The notes: generated by a model from the letters alone, not told the origin. 64,000 nt of DNA from Locusta migratoria (GCA_026315105.1 CM048744.1:369161159-369225158); one strand, 5' to 3'; shown: positions 21,394 to 32,612, counted from the first letter of the stretch. Translations and numbers: made by a program.

Positions 21394-21591
21394 AAATGTT
21401 CAAATGTTTGTTAAGCTTATGGGACTTAACTACGGGGTCATCAGTCCTCAAACTTACAAACTACTTATGAACTACTTACGAACTGGAACGGCACAAATAT
21501 CCATGCCTGAGGGGGGATTCGAACCCTCGACCGTAGTGGCCGTGCTGACCGTGACTGGAGCGCCTCAGTCACCTCGGCCACCGCGGCCGGC
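21394..21591 (-). mobile_element. SINE1, minus strand
   Basis: A standard SINE1 body with complementary B box GGATTCGAACCC and head CACCGCGGCCGG. It has a perfect 14-bp duplication GAAAACAGATTATC at 21380-21393 and 21592-21605. Confidence 0.93.
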
Positions 21592-21605
21592 GAAAACAGA
21601 TTATC

Positions 21606-23506
21606 CGTGAGCGTTGTCCATTCCGTGATATACTTACATTTATAAGGAATAAATAATGTTGTTTAGAATCACGATATTGTGTGTTCACACTGTCAGAGTT
21701 CTTGGTGCGCACGGTTGAGCGATCATGAACATGCCGCTTCTGGCAGGTGCAGTTTGCGTTTGCAGATGAGTACCTTCACTGCAACAGGATGTAGATTTCA
21801 TGCATTTTACTCCGTTTATCAACATTATATCGAGCCACCGTTTGGTGTTGGTCAGTGCACGCTAACGTTTATAGTAATATAAGTAGCGGAATTGTGATAG
21901 CACGATTTATGTCCTATGCTGCTAAATTCTTGGCTTTCTTGCTTATTTTGGTTATACTTGTGGCTTTGTTGTAATGATGACTTACATTACATAAGATGAG
22001 GAGATAAGCGGTGTTCTACAGTTTTCTGGAGTTTGAACTATGTTATCGTTATTTTGTAATTTAGTATCAACCACACAAATTATTTTAATCACTTGATTTA
22101 TTATGTAATGTCAGCCAAAATCGCTAATTACCATTTATGAAGGTGATCGGTTGGTCAATTAAACTGACGTCATCGGTTCTTTAATTTACGAGCGCCATGT
22201 AAATGAAAGACAGAATGATGGCCGTTTAATCTGCTGAAACGAATCATCTTAATAAAAGATAATTAGCTACCTTTCCTATTTTTACATGTAAATTGAACAG
22301 ATCGTCCCAAGAATGACAAACTTCTACCTTTTAATCTTATTTCAGTTTATGTCAATTATTGAAACATCTTTCTCTAGATTTCAAGACCCTATAACTTATC
22401 GTGATAAGGCGCATCAGAACAACAAATCTAACCAGTCGAATGCCCAACTTGTTCACTTCACTGTGTCAGCGTTGCTGCTGTGCACTATGACCAACTACAA
22501 ATCTTACTTATCACTCTGGCAAAGAAATGAGCGCTACACTCACTCGTCCAGTATCAGTACACCATCCTCCTACGTGTTACACAGCATTGCGCGCACCCGA
22601 CTTACATCACCGATCACAGGCATAGCGGTGCTAACATTTAAGACAAACGTTGTCCCAATTTCGCAGTTCATTTTGATACTCGCGCTACAGATGCAGGGGT
22701 ATCAAGTACGCAAGTGGCTTCCCGTAGGTGCCTAGTGTGCTCGAGTGTGGTCATCCCGCTGGGCGGCGTGTGACGCTTCCGCGACACCGCCAAGGAGGCC
22801 CTCAATCGACCGCCGTTAATGTGGGAATTAACTGCTGCCACTTTTCTTTCGGGCTTCTCAGAGCGGGCCCTCCGACATTTCGACAGGTATCGACCAGACG
22901 GCCATGTAACACCTCAAGGGCACGGCTTGCATTATTTATTCGATCGCCCTTGTTTGTCGACACGCACGCCATTACCTGATTTCCTCGTCGGTATTTTATC
23001 TGAGAATCTCGCGCGGCAATGGAGCACAACCCAGGCCTAAGTATATTGCTTTCCATGAACCGATCAGAAACGGATGTGCCGGCCCAAAAAGACCAGACAC
23101 GTGTACCGAATGTAATTTAATGGAACAGGGGCTGTATTCAAACAAGAAACAATTGTGTTTGCAGGAATGAAGCGCGTAGTTGCTTAATTTCGCTCGCCTC
23201 ATACGGGCGGTGGCTGATCTGTCAGGGGCAATAAACACCCAGCAAAATAGGTTTAAAATATATGAAATAAAAATGTGGTTTGAAACTGTTAAATATATGT
23301 AATTAATAATCTTTGATTGCATTTTAAAATTAAAAAAAATTACAGCGATACCTGGCCACTTTTCGCTGTGGCTCCGTCTGGTGTGAAATGAAGGAGAAAG
23401 TAAATAAAAACATTATTGAAACATATATGTAGCTATAAAAGGCATCAATCAAGTCAGTACAACGGTTGCTGTGGCTATGTGAAATGAAAGGGAAGTTAGA
23501 AGAAAG

Positions 23507-23510
<4 letters not shown>
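21606..23510. other. Unassigned region; GC-rich patch at 22730-23060
   Basis: A 140-codon plus-strand frame (22313-22735) has no motif. At 22728-23056 three frames are open on both strands, mostly because the patch is GC-rich. It could include an exon or a repeat, but no domain was recognised. Confidence 0.35.

Positions 23511-23512
<2 letters not shown>

Positions 23513-23540
<28 letters not shown>
23513..23540. repeat. T homopolymer tract
   Basis: A run of about 28 T, with pyrimidine-rich sequence continuing to about 23780. Confidence 0.85.
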
Positions 23541-24307
23541 GTATAAACATAAAGATGAAATTGTTTGCCGACAATGGAGTGTGGATAATTTCCCTTATCA
23601 AAAGCGTGTTGTCTACAATGCCAGCTGCTTCCCGTTCCGTCTTTCTTTCCATCTCATCCTTCCCCCTTTATTTGTGTCTCCCTCTCGTTTTCAACCTCTT
23701 CCATCTATCATTTTAATCTCTATCTTCCTCCCCTTCCATCTATTCCTCCCTCCTCTCTCTCTCTGACCATCTCCTCCTGCTCCACCTGTCCGTGACCATT
23801 TCCTATTTCCCAATTCGTTTTTGTTGTGTGTTGTGTTGTCTTCAGTCCGGAGACTGGTTTGATGCAGCTCTCCACCCTACTCTATCCTGAGCAAGCCTCT
23901 TCATCTCCACATAAGAACGGCAACCTACACCCATTTCTATCTCCTTATAGTATTTATCTCTCGCTCTCCCTCTGTGATTTTGACCCCACACATTTCCCTC
24001 CAATGATATTCAAGATTCCTTTGTGTCTAAGAATTTGTCCTACCAATCGATCCCTTCTTTTAGTCAAGGTATGCCAGAAATTTCTTTTCTCCCCAATTCT
24101 GTTCAGTACTTTCTCTTTAGTAACGCAAACTACCCGCCTAATTTTCAGCAAACGTGTGTAGCCCCACAGTTCAAAAAGCTGCTATCCTCTTCCTGTTTCA
24201 GTTATTTATCGTCCACGTTTCTCTATCGCACAAGGCAACACTCTATAGAAGTGCTTTCAGAAAAGACTTTGTAATATTTAAATGAATATTACATGTTAAC
24301 AAGCTTT

Positions 24308-24308
<1 letters not shown>

Positions 24309-24343
<35 letters not shown>
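24309..24343. repeat. T homopolymer tract within a LINE
   Basis: About 35 T. It aligns with the A-rich FLKKRNL codons of the sister LINE, so it probably grew by slippage and is not an insertion tail. Confidence 0.6.
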
Positions 24344-24347
<4 letters not shown>

Positions 24348-24731
24348 ATGCCTTTCTTCACATTGCTATTCTGCATTTTCTATCATCTGTACTTCGACAA
24401 TCGTATGTTACTTTACTGCCGTAGTCACAAAAATCATCTACCACCTTTATTGTCTCGTTACCTAATGTGATTCCTTTAGCATCGCCTGATTTTCTTGGAT
24501 TACATTCCTTACCCTTGTTTTGATCTTATTAATATTCATCTTGTATGCTCTTTTCAAAACACTGTTCTTCCAGGTTCTTCGCTGTCTCTGACAGAATTAC
24601 ATTGTCATTCGAAAACTGCAAAGTTTTTATTTCTTCTCCCATTCCTAATTTCTCCTTGCTTTCCTTCACAGGTTTCTCGATGCACAGATCGATGAATATT
24701 GGCTGCAACCCTGTCTTACTCCCTTCCCAAC

Positions 24732-24925
24732 CGCCGGCCGCGGTGGCCGAGGGGACTGAGGCGCTTCAGTCGCGGTCTGCACGGCCACTACGGTCGGGGG
24801 TTCGAATCCTCTCTCGGAGATGGATATTTCTGCCGTCCTTAGTTGTAGGTAGTTCATAAGTGGTTTGTAAGTTTAGGGACTGATGACCCCGTAGTTAAGT
24901 CCCTTAAGCTTAACAAACATTTGAA
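24732..24925 (+). mobile_element. SINE1, plus strand
   Basis: Head GCCGGCCGCGGTGGCCGAGG, B box GGGGGTTCGAATCCTC and tail CTTAACAAACATTTGAA. Perfect duplication CCTTCCCAAC at 24722-24731 and 24926-24935. Inserted into the LINE between its RQGCS and YKD segments. Confidence 0.92.
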
Positions 24926-25060
24926 CCTTCCCAACTAAAGCTTCCCTTTGCTGGCCGTCGACTCATATAACTACTGTCCGGTCTTTGTAAAAGTTGTACG
25001 TAACTTTCCGTTCCCTATATTTTACCCTGCTGATGTAGTAGATCTTCTAAATTAAGAAAT

Positions 25061-26030
25061 TAAAAACTACGAACTTACGGAACAGTGGTGTCTGGCCAGA
25101 AAGTTACTCCTACAGAAAAGATAGAGTGTTAGCGAAACAAAATATAAAGTTATTTACAGACTTCGTAATTACGATGTTTTGATTTCCACTGTCGCGATAT
25201 CATCGATTTAGTGGTAGTGGCACTGCAGTTGTCCGGTATGTGTGTCTTTCTGAAAATGAACCGTTTAAATACGAACGTCACTAGATTACGAGTTCATTAA
25301 ACATTGTAATTGATACGCCTTAATTTTTTTCCCCTTTTCTTCAATTTTCTGAATGGTCTGAAGCTACGTGACACGTCTGCCTACTTCTGAGTCAAGCAGC
25401 TCCTCAGTAAACCTAATTAAGCTGAGTGTTCCTGCTCCTTCGTATCCTAGCAGTATCAGTATCAGTACCAGTAATCATAGGAGGATCTGCCGCGTAGCTA
25501 TCAGCTACGACGCTCCAACTGCTATAGTCATTCAGAGGCAGGGGACGATGGGTCATTATTGCTACTGACCTGTGCATCGGTTAATGACTTCATCGTAGGC
25601 GGCCACCCTTGTCCTCTTCCTGAAGAAGTGGGTGTGTTTGGGCGCGGGTTTGATCCACTCACGTTTATCTCTGATCGTCGTCAACAGACACTCATCACCT
25701 GCATCAAATATTTGCACGTACGAGTCGTTACCTACAGCCCGAATAACACTGCACGATTGGGGACAAACCAGCAACAGTGTCACGGAACATTTATTTATCA
25801 CGTAACGATGTCCATACATTTAGCTCTTCGGCTAGAAGAATTAGTTTAAGAGGAGGTTTAGAAACATTTCTGATGAATGAGTCACTCTTAAGTGCGAGTA
25901 GGTGTCTCGCACCATGGGTTCAATGCAAGCTTACGCAACGTCATCAGTATTCTGCTATATTAGCGACTAATAACCAAAGAAGTTAAGACGCATAGATTCA
26001 CAAAGATCTGCTGTGTTAGCAGGTCCTTTG
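25061..26030. other. No recognised gene
   Basis: Several frames of 66-96 codons (25368-25986) are open, but none has a recognisable motif. The ACCAGTA/CAGTATCAGTA-rich stretch near 25450 is weakly repetitive. Confidence 0.4.
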
Positions 26031-26430
26031 TACCTTCATTTTCTACGACCCATTGCTTCGCTGTTAGTCTGATGTAGGTTCTGTTTATCCAGTACATCAT
26101 CCAGGATCTGATATATCTTCCCAATTCCCTCCCTTTTTCTTAACATATACCCAATCCAGTTTCGTTTCCTACTTTTTATTACATCCAATAACTGCATTTG
26201 TTATCCCACTCTTCTGAGTACCTCCTCTGCCCATTCAGCTTATTCTTTCCATCCTCCGTCATTTCCACGCCTCAATAGCCTCTTGCCTTGCCCTGTATTT
26301 CTTCCTCAGCGTCCATGTTTCAGCGCCATACAGAAGAGCACTCTATACGAAACATTTTATTAATCTTTTCCTTAGATCTTTGTCCATAATGCTGCAGAAA
26401 ACTCTTCTTTTTCTATAAAATGCTTCTTTC
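26030..26430 (-). pseudogene. LINE C-terminal fragment, minus strand
   Basis: Minus strand reads MAKEAFYRKRRVFCSIMDKD, LRKRLIKCFV.SALLYGAET and ARQEAIEAWKWRRMERISWA, then EVLRRVG and SRKRNWIGYMLRK. This is the conserved post-RT segment of RTE-like LINEs (ALYGAETW...AFE.W.WRRM..I.W...). It differs in sequence from the 51131-52260 family. Confidence 0.78.
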
Positions 26431-26755
26431 GCCATAGATCTTCTGGTTTTAATTCATGTGATGCTCTTCCAGTGAGTGTATTTTCTGATTCCCAGATATT
26501 TAAAGCTCTGCACTTGTTAGCTTGCGTAGGCAAGGTGTTAAAAACGTCGAATACTTTGAGAGGTAATAATACCTTTCTCAACAAGAAAAACAAGTCTAAT
26601 AAACATGCATTCGGAAACGCACACTTTCTGAGATATACACATCGCTATAGGACTCATTTCGGCTTAAGGACTAACGAACCCTTAGATGTATATCCGGTTG
26701 TTGTTAATACTTCAGTAAAAAATCGTCTTGATTGTAAATTGTTTTATTCCTTATT

Positions 26756-26796
26756 TAATGACGCGTTTCGCCCTTAGCAGGGCATCTTCAGGTTAT
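26756..26796 (-). ncRNA. Hammerhead-ribozyme-like motif (copy 5)
   Basis: Minus strand: CTGAAGA (rc of 26785-26791), stem II GCCC...GGGC, GAAA (26766-26769), the palindrome CGCG, UC, then ATTA. Stem I is weak (the first pair mismatches, the next three pair). The inverted partner near 27390-27415 is visibly decayed, with a broken GAAA. Confidence 0.55.
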
Positions 26797-27024
26797 AATA
26801 CGCTCTCCGTAAGTCGTTTTGCGGTGTTTTTATGTTTTTGGAATTTTGATTTCCTTGTAGCCCTTGATAGAAGCGGTGGTCTCTGATGATGCAAGATAAG
26901 CCCATGTTTACAACTGAGCTCACGGGCCGTGGGCGGGCTTGGTGTGTTGAGAGACTATCGCTTCTATCAAGGGCTACAAGGAAATCCAAGATTCCACCGA
27001 ACTTACGGTGTCACACCACGAAGA

Positions 27025-27385
27025 GCGCATTATCACGTTTTATCACGTTAAGGGGGGGAAAAAGGACACGGAAATGTTGCACGAATTGGGGTGGAAATTA
27101 TTAAAAGAAAGACTTTATTCATTGCAGCGTGATCTGTTTGCGAAGTTTTAATCACCGACTTTTGCGAATGTGAAAATATTTTGCTAGCACCCACCTACTT
27201 AGGGAGACATGACCATCCCAATAAAATAAGAGAAATCAGATCGAAAACGGAACGATTTAGGTGTTCATTCTTCCCGCACGCTATTAGAGAATGGAACGGC
27301 AGAGAAAAGTTATGAAAGTGGTTAATGAACCCTCTGCCAGCCACTTAAATGTGTTTTGCAGAGTATCGATGTAGATGTAGATTAT
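27025..27385 (+). pseudogene. LINE 3' fragment (same family as 5955-6806)
   Basis: Reads DTEMLHELGWKLLKERLYS, then LQRDLFAKF, a decayed FLAPTYLGRHDHPNK segment, and the terminal TCTGCCAGCCACTTAAATG with a GATGTAGATGTAGA tail. It is 5' truncated and inserted in the right arm of the PLE-type inverted repeat; ATTAT/TTATAA at the junctions suggests a short duplication. Confidence 0.85.
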
Positions 27386-27455
27386 AAGCTCAGATGCCCT
27401 GCTAAAGGACGAACGCGTCATTAAATAAGGAATAAAACAATTTGCAATCAAGACG

Positions 27456-28770
27456 GTTTATTCTCAATGATTGCTGTACACCATCGACTGGAAACTGACA
27501 CATACCGACACACACTGAAATGGTGACTCTGTACTGTTTGAAAATCGTTGATCGGAATCGAGTAGGCCACGTCCTTCAAGCACCCCATAATCCAGGCTGT
27601 TCCATCTTGCGCGCTCGCCCGTGAGCTAGGGAGCGCTCACTTGCTCGCGGGCCATTGCTCTCGGCTGTGAGCTGTCGTCGCGTGGGCACACGGCTGCGGC
27701 GAGCGTGTGCGCGAGTGAAGCAGTAGACTGGTCTAGAGCACTGTATAGTACAAGCAGAACAATCCGCCATTTTGAATCCCTTGTTAAAGGCGCGCATTTA
27801 AAGGCTACTGAACAACTACGCTTTTTAATATGCTCTTAAGGCCATTAAATGTACTTTACTAACGCAGAAAATATTACAGCATAGTAAATTTGTTTGCTTA
27901 CATCTGAATATAAGAGCCAAGCAAATTAAAGTTAGTGGTTACATGGATTCTTAAAAGTATGATACATTCACTTACATTCCAAATTAAGGCCTTTCTAAAT
28001 ATTTACCACATACAGTAAAAATACGTTACAATTATCGTATTTTCTGGTTTATAAACGGTACGTTCACATACGATTAAGGTAACCAAGAGTAGCTTTGGAT
28101 TGGAAAACAGTTACGGATTATTGTTAAATTGCAATACTGTGCTTCCCGTATTCCCCCCTCTAATGTCTCGCATATTTACACGCCATATTTCAGGGTAGAT
28201 TTTACGTCAAAAATGAGTTTAATAACTATGAACGTCTGATTTCTTTAGATAATGACTAAATAAAGTCTCTCTGGTAGCAAGTACTTCGAAATAAGTTTTA
28301 AATTTAATGCCTTTCATGTACGAATTCTTTCCTGTTCGTATTCTTTGCGAAATTCAATTTATTATTACTTCTTTTTTCAGACATCCTCTTCACAGCTTGG
28401 CTTAGGCCTACATATTTCCCTGTTCAGATTCACATTAAAATTAAACACTGAACCAATGTGAAATAATATAATTTGAAAACCACTAGCTGGGCAGAGCCAC
28501 CTACACTCATGTATCACTTAAAATAAAATGAACAGTGCTTAGAATTACTCCTTAGTTGGTCTAAATAAAATCAAGAAATGTAGCTTACTGCATGTAGCAC
28601 ACTGGATGTCGTCTTATGTTAACAATCTATAGCAAAATTAAACCATTGCTTACATGTACAGACCTGTATTTTCATTACTACTTCTCTGTGAGCTTAACTG
28701 TTTTAATAAAACCATGATTTTGTTCTTAACGTTATACAGATAGTTGCTCGATTTTGGCGTCCATATTTGA
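27456..28770. other. Unassigned; GC-rich patch at 27590-27720
   Basis: The GC-rich patch opens a 73-codon minus-strand frame by composition. The remainder (27800-28770) is AT-rich with nothing recognised. The missing catalytic half of the CENP-B-like gene to its right does not lie here. Confidence 0.4.
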
Positions 28771-28771
28771 C

Positions 28772-29055
28772 ATCAAAAATGTTCAAATGTTTGTAGAACT
28801 TATGGGGCCGGCCGCGGTGGCCGAGGTGACTGAGGTGCTCCAGTCACGGTCAGCATGGCCACTACGGTCGGGGGTTCGAATCCCCCCTCGGGCATGGATA
28901 TTTGTGTCGTCCTAGTTCGTAAGTAGTTCATAAGTAGTTTGTAAGTTTAGGGACTGATGACCCCGTAGTTAAGTCTCATAGACTTTACAAACATTTGAAC
29001 ATTTGAACTTATGGGACTTAACTACGGGGTCATCAGTCCCTAAGCTTACAAACTC
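28772..29055 (-). mobile_element. SINE1, minus strand, 5' truncated, interrupted
   Basis: The two parts 28772-28806 (CAAATGTTTGTAGAACTTATGG) and 29005-29055 (TTATGGGACTTAACTACGGG ... AAGCTTACAAACT) make one minus-strand SINE1 3' half. A second, plus-strand SINE1 is inserted in it. It breaks the CENP-B-like reading frame at 29053. Confidence 0.88.
28807..29004 (+). mobile_element. SINE1, plus strand, inside another SINE1
   Basis: Full-length copy from GCCGGCCGCGGTGGCCGAGG to ACAAACATTTGAACATTT, with a perfect 11-bp duplication GAACTTATGGG (28796-28806 and 29005-29015) made from the body of the older SINE1. Confidence 0.92.
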
Positions 29056-30081
29056 TGTAAGCGTTCTATTGTACGTGAATTGATACTGGCATTCAGGTTG
29101 TTCTGTATTTATAACATAATCAGTGTCGAAATTAGGGATGATGAGTCGCGTTTGGACCCGGAACTGCTCTGCAGCTGCCAGTACATCGTCCATTGTGGCG
29201 TACTCTCTTGAGCTGATAAATTTCGTAATCCTACGCTGTTTCATTCCGTGCTTCTTTTTAAAACGTTCTACCCACATCGAGCTGGCTACGAACTGAAAAT
29301 TATCCGAAACATACGGGATCGCAGCAGTCATCGCCCACTGTTGAATAAATCGTTATTAGTTGGATATGGGATTCATATAATCCTTGAGTTGTTATCGTTA
29401 GTATCGTAACAATAATTTGTCTGCGAAATACCTCTGCTATACAATATACTACCTGCTCCAAGCTCTGCCGAGCTTCCAGGAATCGTTTGTAGGGTTCTTG
29501 ATCTATAGTGGTCCATTTATCCACATTCGTTTCTCCTCTTTTGATGTCTTCTTTCCAATGATAAAGATGTTTTTTTTTGCGTTTCAAGCGAGAACATCCG
29601 TTCGCTTGGAATGGTTTTAAGCTCCATTTTGGATGAGCTGCTGCAAGAGCGACTGCTCTTTCTTTGTACCACAAAGGAATGAAATCTTTCGACACTGGCG
29701 TGAATTTATCGGCAACACACTCATCGTCATCTTCCTGTACACCCTTGCACTGCAATATAAAGGATTGTGGAATTGCCACTTGCAATTTGAAAACTAAAAC
29801 AAATGAGTCAACGTAACGCTAATAAAAACAATACTTACCGATGGATACTCGTGGTGTTCATCTATCTCGTCGACACCTATGAGTTCTTCAACGTGAACTA
29901 CTTGTATGTCTGCCAACATGTGAAGTATTTCATTGGCAGTCTCTTCGCTCATTGCAAGGGACATTCCGGATATCATGCTTGGCGGTGTGTCTGTGAGCAG
30001 ATTCCAATTGCGAAGCAAACATTCGGCGTATTTTAAGGCGTTAGTGAGTCCTCCTTTTGACTGCTCATCACACACATCCAT
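29053..30081 (-). pseudogene. CENP-B/pogo-type HTH gene fragment, three exons
   Basis: Minus-strand exons, all joined in phase 0. Exon 1 runs from an ATG at 30081 (an upstream in-frame ATG is at 30144) to 29839, with donor GTAAGT. Exon 2 is 29749-29453 (acceptor TTATATTGCAG, donor GTAGTA) and carries KERAVALAAAHPKWSLKPFQ and a basic SRLKRKKKHLYHWKED. Exon 3 is 29337-29053 (acceptor TATTCAACAG), beginning WAMTAA and then NFQFVASSMWVERFKKKHGM, KQRRITKFI: a Tc5/CENP-B-type DNA-binding HTH. It ends INTEQPECQYQ...RTLTE. In pogo-group proteins the first catalytic Asp would sit at the position of this Glu (NTDQ expected). A SINE cuts the frame at 29053 and no DDE remainder follows. It could be a host gene derived from a transposon, or an intron-bearing transposon. 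Introns are predicted from sequence only. Confidence 0.6.
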
Positions 30082-30465
30082 TTCCGAAGAGGACTGGCCG
30101 TAACATAATAGTCCACTGGGACGCGTCACGTGACGTGGGTACACACGTCATAGAAGGAGATAAAACAGCACGGTCAGGAACTGTAAACATAGGTATTAAA
30201 TGTTGCCCAAATATTATAGGTATTAACAAAACACTGTACTGATTTCGAAAATGCTTCAATCGCCTTAAAAGTGTGCTTCGAAAAAACAAAATGAATAAAA
30301 TAATCGTCGCGCAATACATAACATGGTTATAAAAATACATAATTATGCACAATCATCGGACAGGTGTGAAAAGTAATTAACCCATGTCGGTTTTGAATCC
30401 AGCTCTCCTGCAGGGGAGCCTTGCATGTTGCCGATTACACCACGCTGTCTCGCTGAGCGGTAACC
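30082..30465. other. No recognised feature
   Basis: Would hold the 5' end or promoter of the minus-strand CENP-B-like gene; no TATA-Inr pair stands out. A CpG-containing ACGCGTCACGTGACGTGGG block at 30120-30138 includes a CACGTG E-box palindrome. Confidence 0.35.
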
Positions 30466-30665
30466 AAATGTTCAAATGTTTGTAAAGGTTAAGGGACTTA
30501 ACTACGGGGTCACCAGTCCCTAAACTTACAAACTACTTATGAACTACTTACGAACTAGGACGGCACAGATATCCATGCCCGAGGGGGATTCGAACCCCCG
30601 ACCGTAGTGGCCGTGCAGATCATGACTGGAGCGCCTCAGTCACCTCGGCCACCGCGGCCGGCGAA
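30466..30665 (-). mobile_element. SINE1, minus strand
   Basis: Full-length body with complementary B box GGGGGATTCGAACCCCC. Duplication CGGTAACC at 30458-30465 and 30666-30673. Confidence 0.91.
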
Positions 30666-30673
30666 CGGTAACC

Positions 30674-31150
30674 GCCATGTATAAATTACGGGTGGTAATT
30701 TGCCGCGAATTTGATTTCGATTTTCTTAGAAATCATGGCACATTGGAACGACTCCTTTTAGCTTGATGCTCTGGAGGAATTCCTTCACAATAAACCTACG
30801 ACCCATCAAATTCCGTTGGTACCATACTTGGTGTTCCCCTTGTTAGAGGGACAGGCGGATTCTAGTAACACGAGATTGAGCAATAACAGATCTGCGATGC
30901 TCATAATGTTCTGGGCCACACGCGCGCTACACAGCGTGTCTTCCTAGGCAGCAAGGTCGGGGTAACTCCTTCGTGCAAGGGATTGGGGCTTGCAATTGTT
31001 CCCCATGAACGAGGAATTCCCAGTAAGCGCGAGTCATAAACTGATACTGATTACGTCTCTGCCCTTTGTACACGTCGCCCGTTGCTACTATCGAGTGCAT
31101 TTCAATAAAGAAACATGCGACATCACGACATGTTTTGAAATAAATACACA
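30674..31150. other. No recognised gene
   Basis: One 74-codon minus-strand frame at 30927-31151 has no motif. Confidence 0.4.
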
Positions 31151-31760
31151 TTTTTTCTAGATTTCAAGACCATCAAAGTGAGTTTATCAGAAGAATGAAA
31201 TTATGACACGAGACGTAACAACTTAAAGCTTTTTAAGCTCATGTCGTATAAAATGTTATTAAGTTAGTTCTTAAAAACACATGTCAGGTGAATATTAGGA
31301 GGTCTAAATAAAATTTAAAGTGCAGTGGCTGGCCGCTATGGGCTGCCGATGTGCTGGCAGTTCGTTCAGACTTGTCTGGAAAAGTGTATTTATCTCATAG
31401 CAACTTGTGTGGCCGCGTATTTCCTTTTGTAGTGAATTACACAGTTGGGGTTGCTGCTTTAGATAAGTTATGTTCCAAATCATAAGTTTCTGAATGTCGA
31501 AATAGGAGCATTTAACGTAAATGGCCTGTTGTTTTGAATTAGTTGAACTTTTTTTCTGTTGCGTCTCCCTGATGTAGCGTGAGAAGCAGGTGGACCGTAA
31601 CGAGCAAGGACGTTGACATACGACTGTAACTAAAAGAACTGGCCGCTATGTGTTGGCACTCAGGTCAGATTCGTCTGAATAAAGTAGAAAATTTAAAGTG
31701 TCTGGCCGCTATGTGTTGGCACCCAGGTGAGACTCGTCTGAATAAAGTGTATTTATCACA
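31150..31760. repeat. PLE-like terminal repeats with GGCCGCTATG units
   Basis: 31150-31300 resembles the arms of the inverted repeat at 55030-55690 (CTAGATTTC, ATCAGAA, GAGACGT, GTATAAA.TGTT). A unit starting CTGGCCGCTATG and ending GTCTGAATAAAGT or similar then occurs three times, near 31327, 31640 and 31700. No coding capacity. It looks like repeated partial copies of one terminus. Confidence 0.5.
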
Positions 31761-31829
31761 TAGAAACAACACATTGAAATAAATACTTAACGTTCATGTG
31801 ATTGTGTTGGTACAAATTCTTCCTAACTA

Positions 31830-32160
31830 GTACACAGCTCTGCAAGACTGCAGAAAACTGTTCCGGCTTGTGTTAAGATAAACTGATGGCTCTCGCACAT
31901 GCTCTCCTGTTGATTCCTGGATCGGGACTGCAGAACTGCCTCGTACTGTCTGCAACTGTCCCGTACTGTTCGGCTGGTGCTGTGCTGCGCCGACATATGT
32001 AGGCGAACTTCCTCCTACGTTTTGGCCGGCGCGCAAGGTAAGCAAGAGGTACCGAGACTGCGGGCGCGCCCGGCGGCCGAAGTACCACACAGCGATTTAT
32101 CGCTCTTTGTGTAGTGGCGCGGCGACTTTCGTGGACCGCCGACGTTGAGGCGAAAAGAGA
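31830..32160. other. GC-rich patch, possible regulatory or LTR-like DNA
   Basis: Rich in CpG (GGCGCGCCCGGCGGCC near 32065) in otherwise AT-rich DNA, with a donor-like AAGGTAAGCA at 32036. Overlapping minus-strand frames are compositional. Promoter, LTR or other repeat cannot be told apart. Confidence 0.3.
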
Positions 32161-32413
32161 AGGAACGGTGGAGCCCAGTACTTTACGTAAATTTCAACTT
32201 GATACGCCTACCCGTTCCCGATGAAAATCGATCTTAACAGTTTGATGGACAGACAAGGTAATCTTATGGAGTTTCCGATTTTAACGATTGAGGAACGGAT
32301 ATCGGAAAATTGAACTATGGCGAGAAAGCTGCCAGTTTGTTATAGTTCTTTCTTTCATACTAGTGCTGTATCTGGAGATTATATACCAATAATGTTTTCA
32401 TTCTAATCGTCTG

Positions 32414-32612
32414 AAATGTTCAAATGTTTGTACAGCATATGGGACTTAACTTACGGGGTCATCAGTCCCTATACTAACAAACTACTTATGAACTACTTAC
32501 GAACTAGGAAGGCACAAATATCCATGCCCGAGGGGGGATTCGAACACCCGACCGTAGTGGCCGTGCAGACCGTGACTGAAGCGCCTCAGTCCCCTCGGCC
32601 ACCGCGGCCGGC
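32414..32612 (-). mobile_element. SINE1, minus strand
   Basis: Full-length copy; perfect duplication CTAATCGTCTG at 32403-32413 and 32613-32623. Confidence 0.93.

Larger units (their letters stand above)
23835..25060 (-). pseudogene. RTE-like LINE 3' half, minus strand, split by a SINE
   Basis: The 3' terminus is at about 23835, with CAGTCTCCGGACTGAAGAC on the minus strand, the same end as the plus-strand copy at 52260. Moving into the element: ELGRKEISGIP.LKEGID, then (24560-24731) SETAKNLEEQ and KGVRQGCS, and beyond the SINE YKDRTVVI-like sequence to about 25060. It has many frameshifts and an expanded A/T tract at 24309-24343 in place of an A-rich codon run. This is the minus-strand counterpart of 51131-52260. 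Confidence 0.8.
26723..27455. repeat. PLE-type inverted repeat with LINE insertion
   Basis: Left arm 26723-26875: CGTCTTGATTGTAAATTG, TTATTTAATGACGCG, then GCAGGGCATCTTCAGG and onward to CTTGTAGCCCTTGATAGAAG. Right arm, inverted, 26962-27024 plus 27386-27455. A LINE 3' fragment at 27025-27385 separates the two parts of the right arm. The terminal parts have the layout of PLE terminal repeats, including a hammerhead-like motif. No PLE coding sequence remains. Confidence 0.8.

Noticed and set aside
22313..22735. 140-codon frame as a host gene
   Set aside because: Ser/Thr/Leu-rich with no motif, splice context or promoter; cannot be supported.
31327..31760. CRISPR-like repeated units
   Set aside because: Three diverged units of uneven spacing, in a eukaryotic repeat context, without cas genes.
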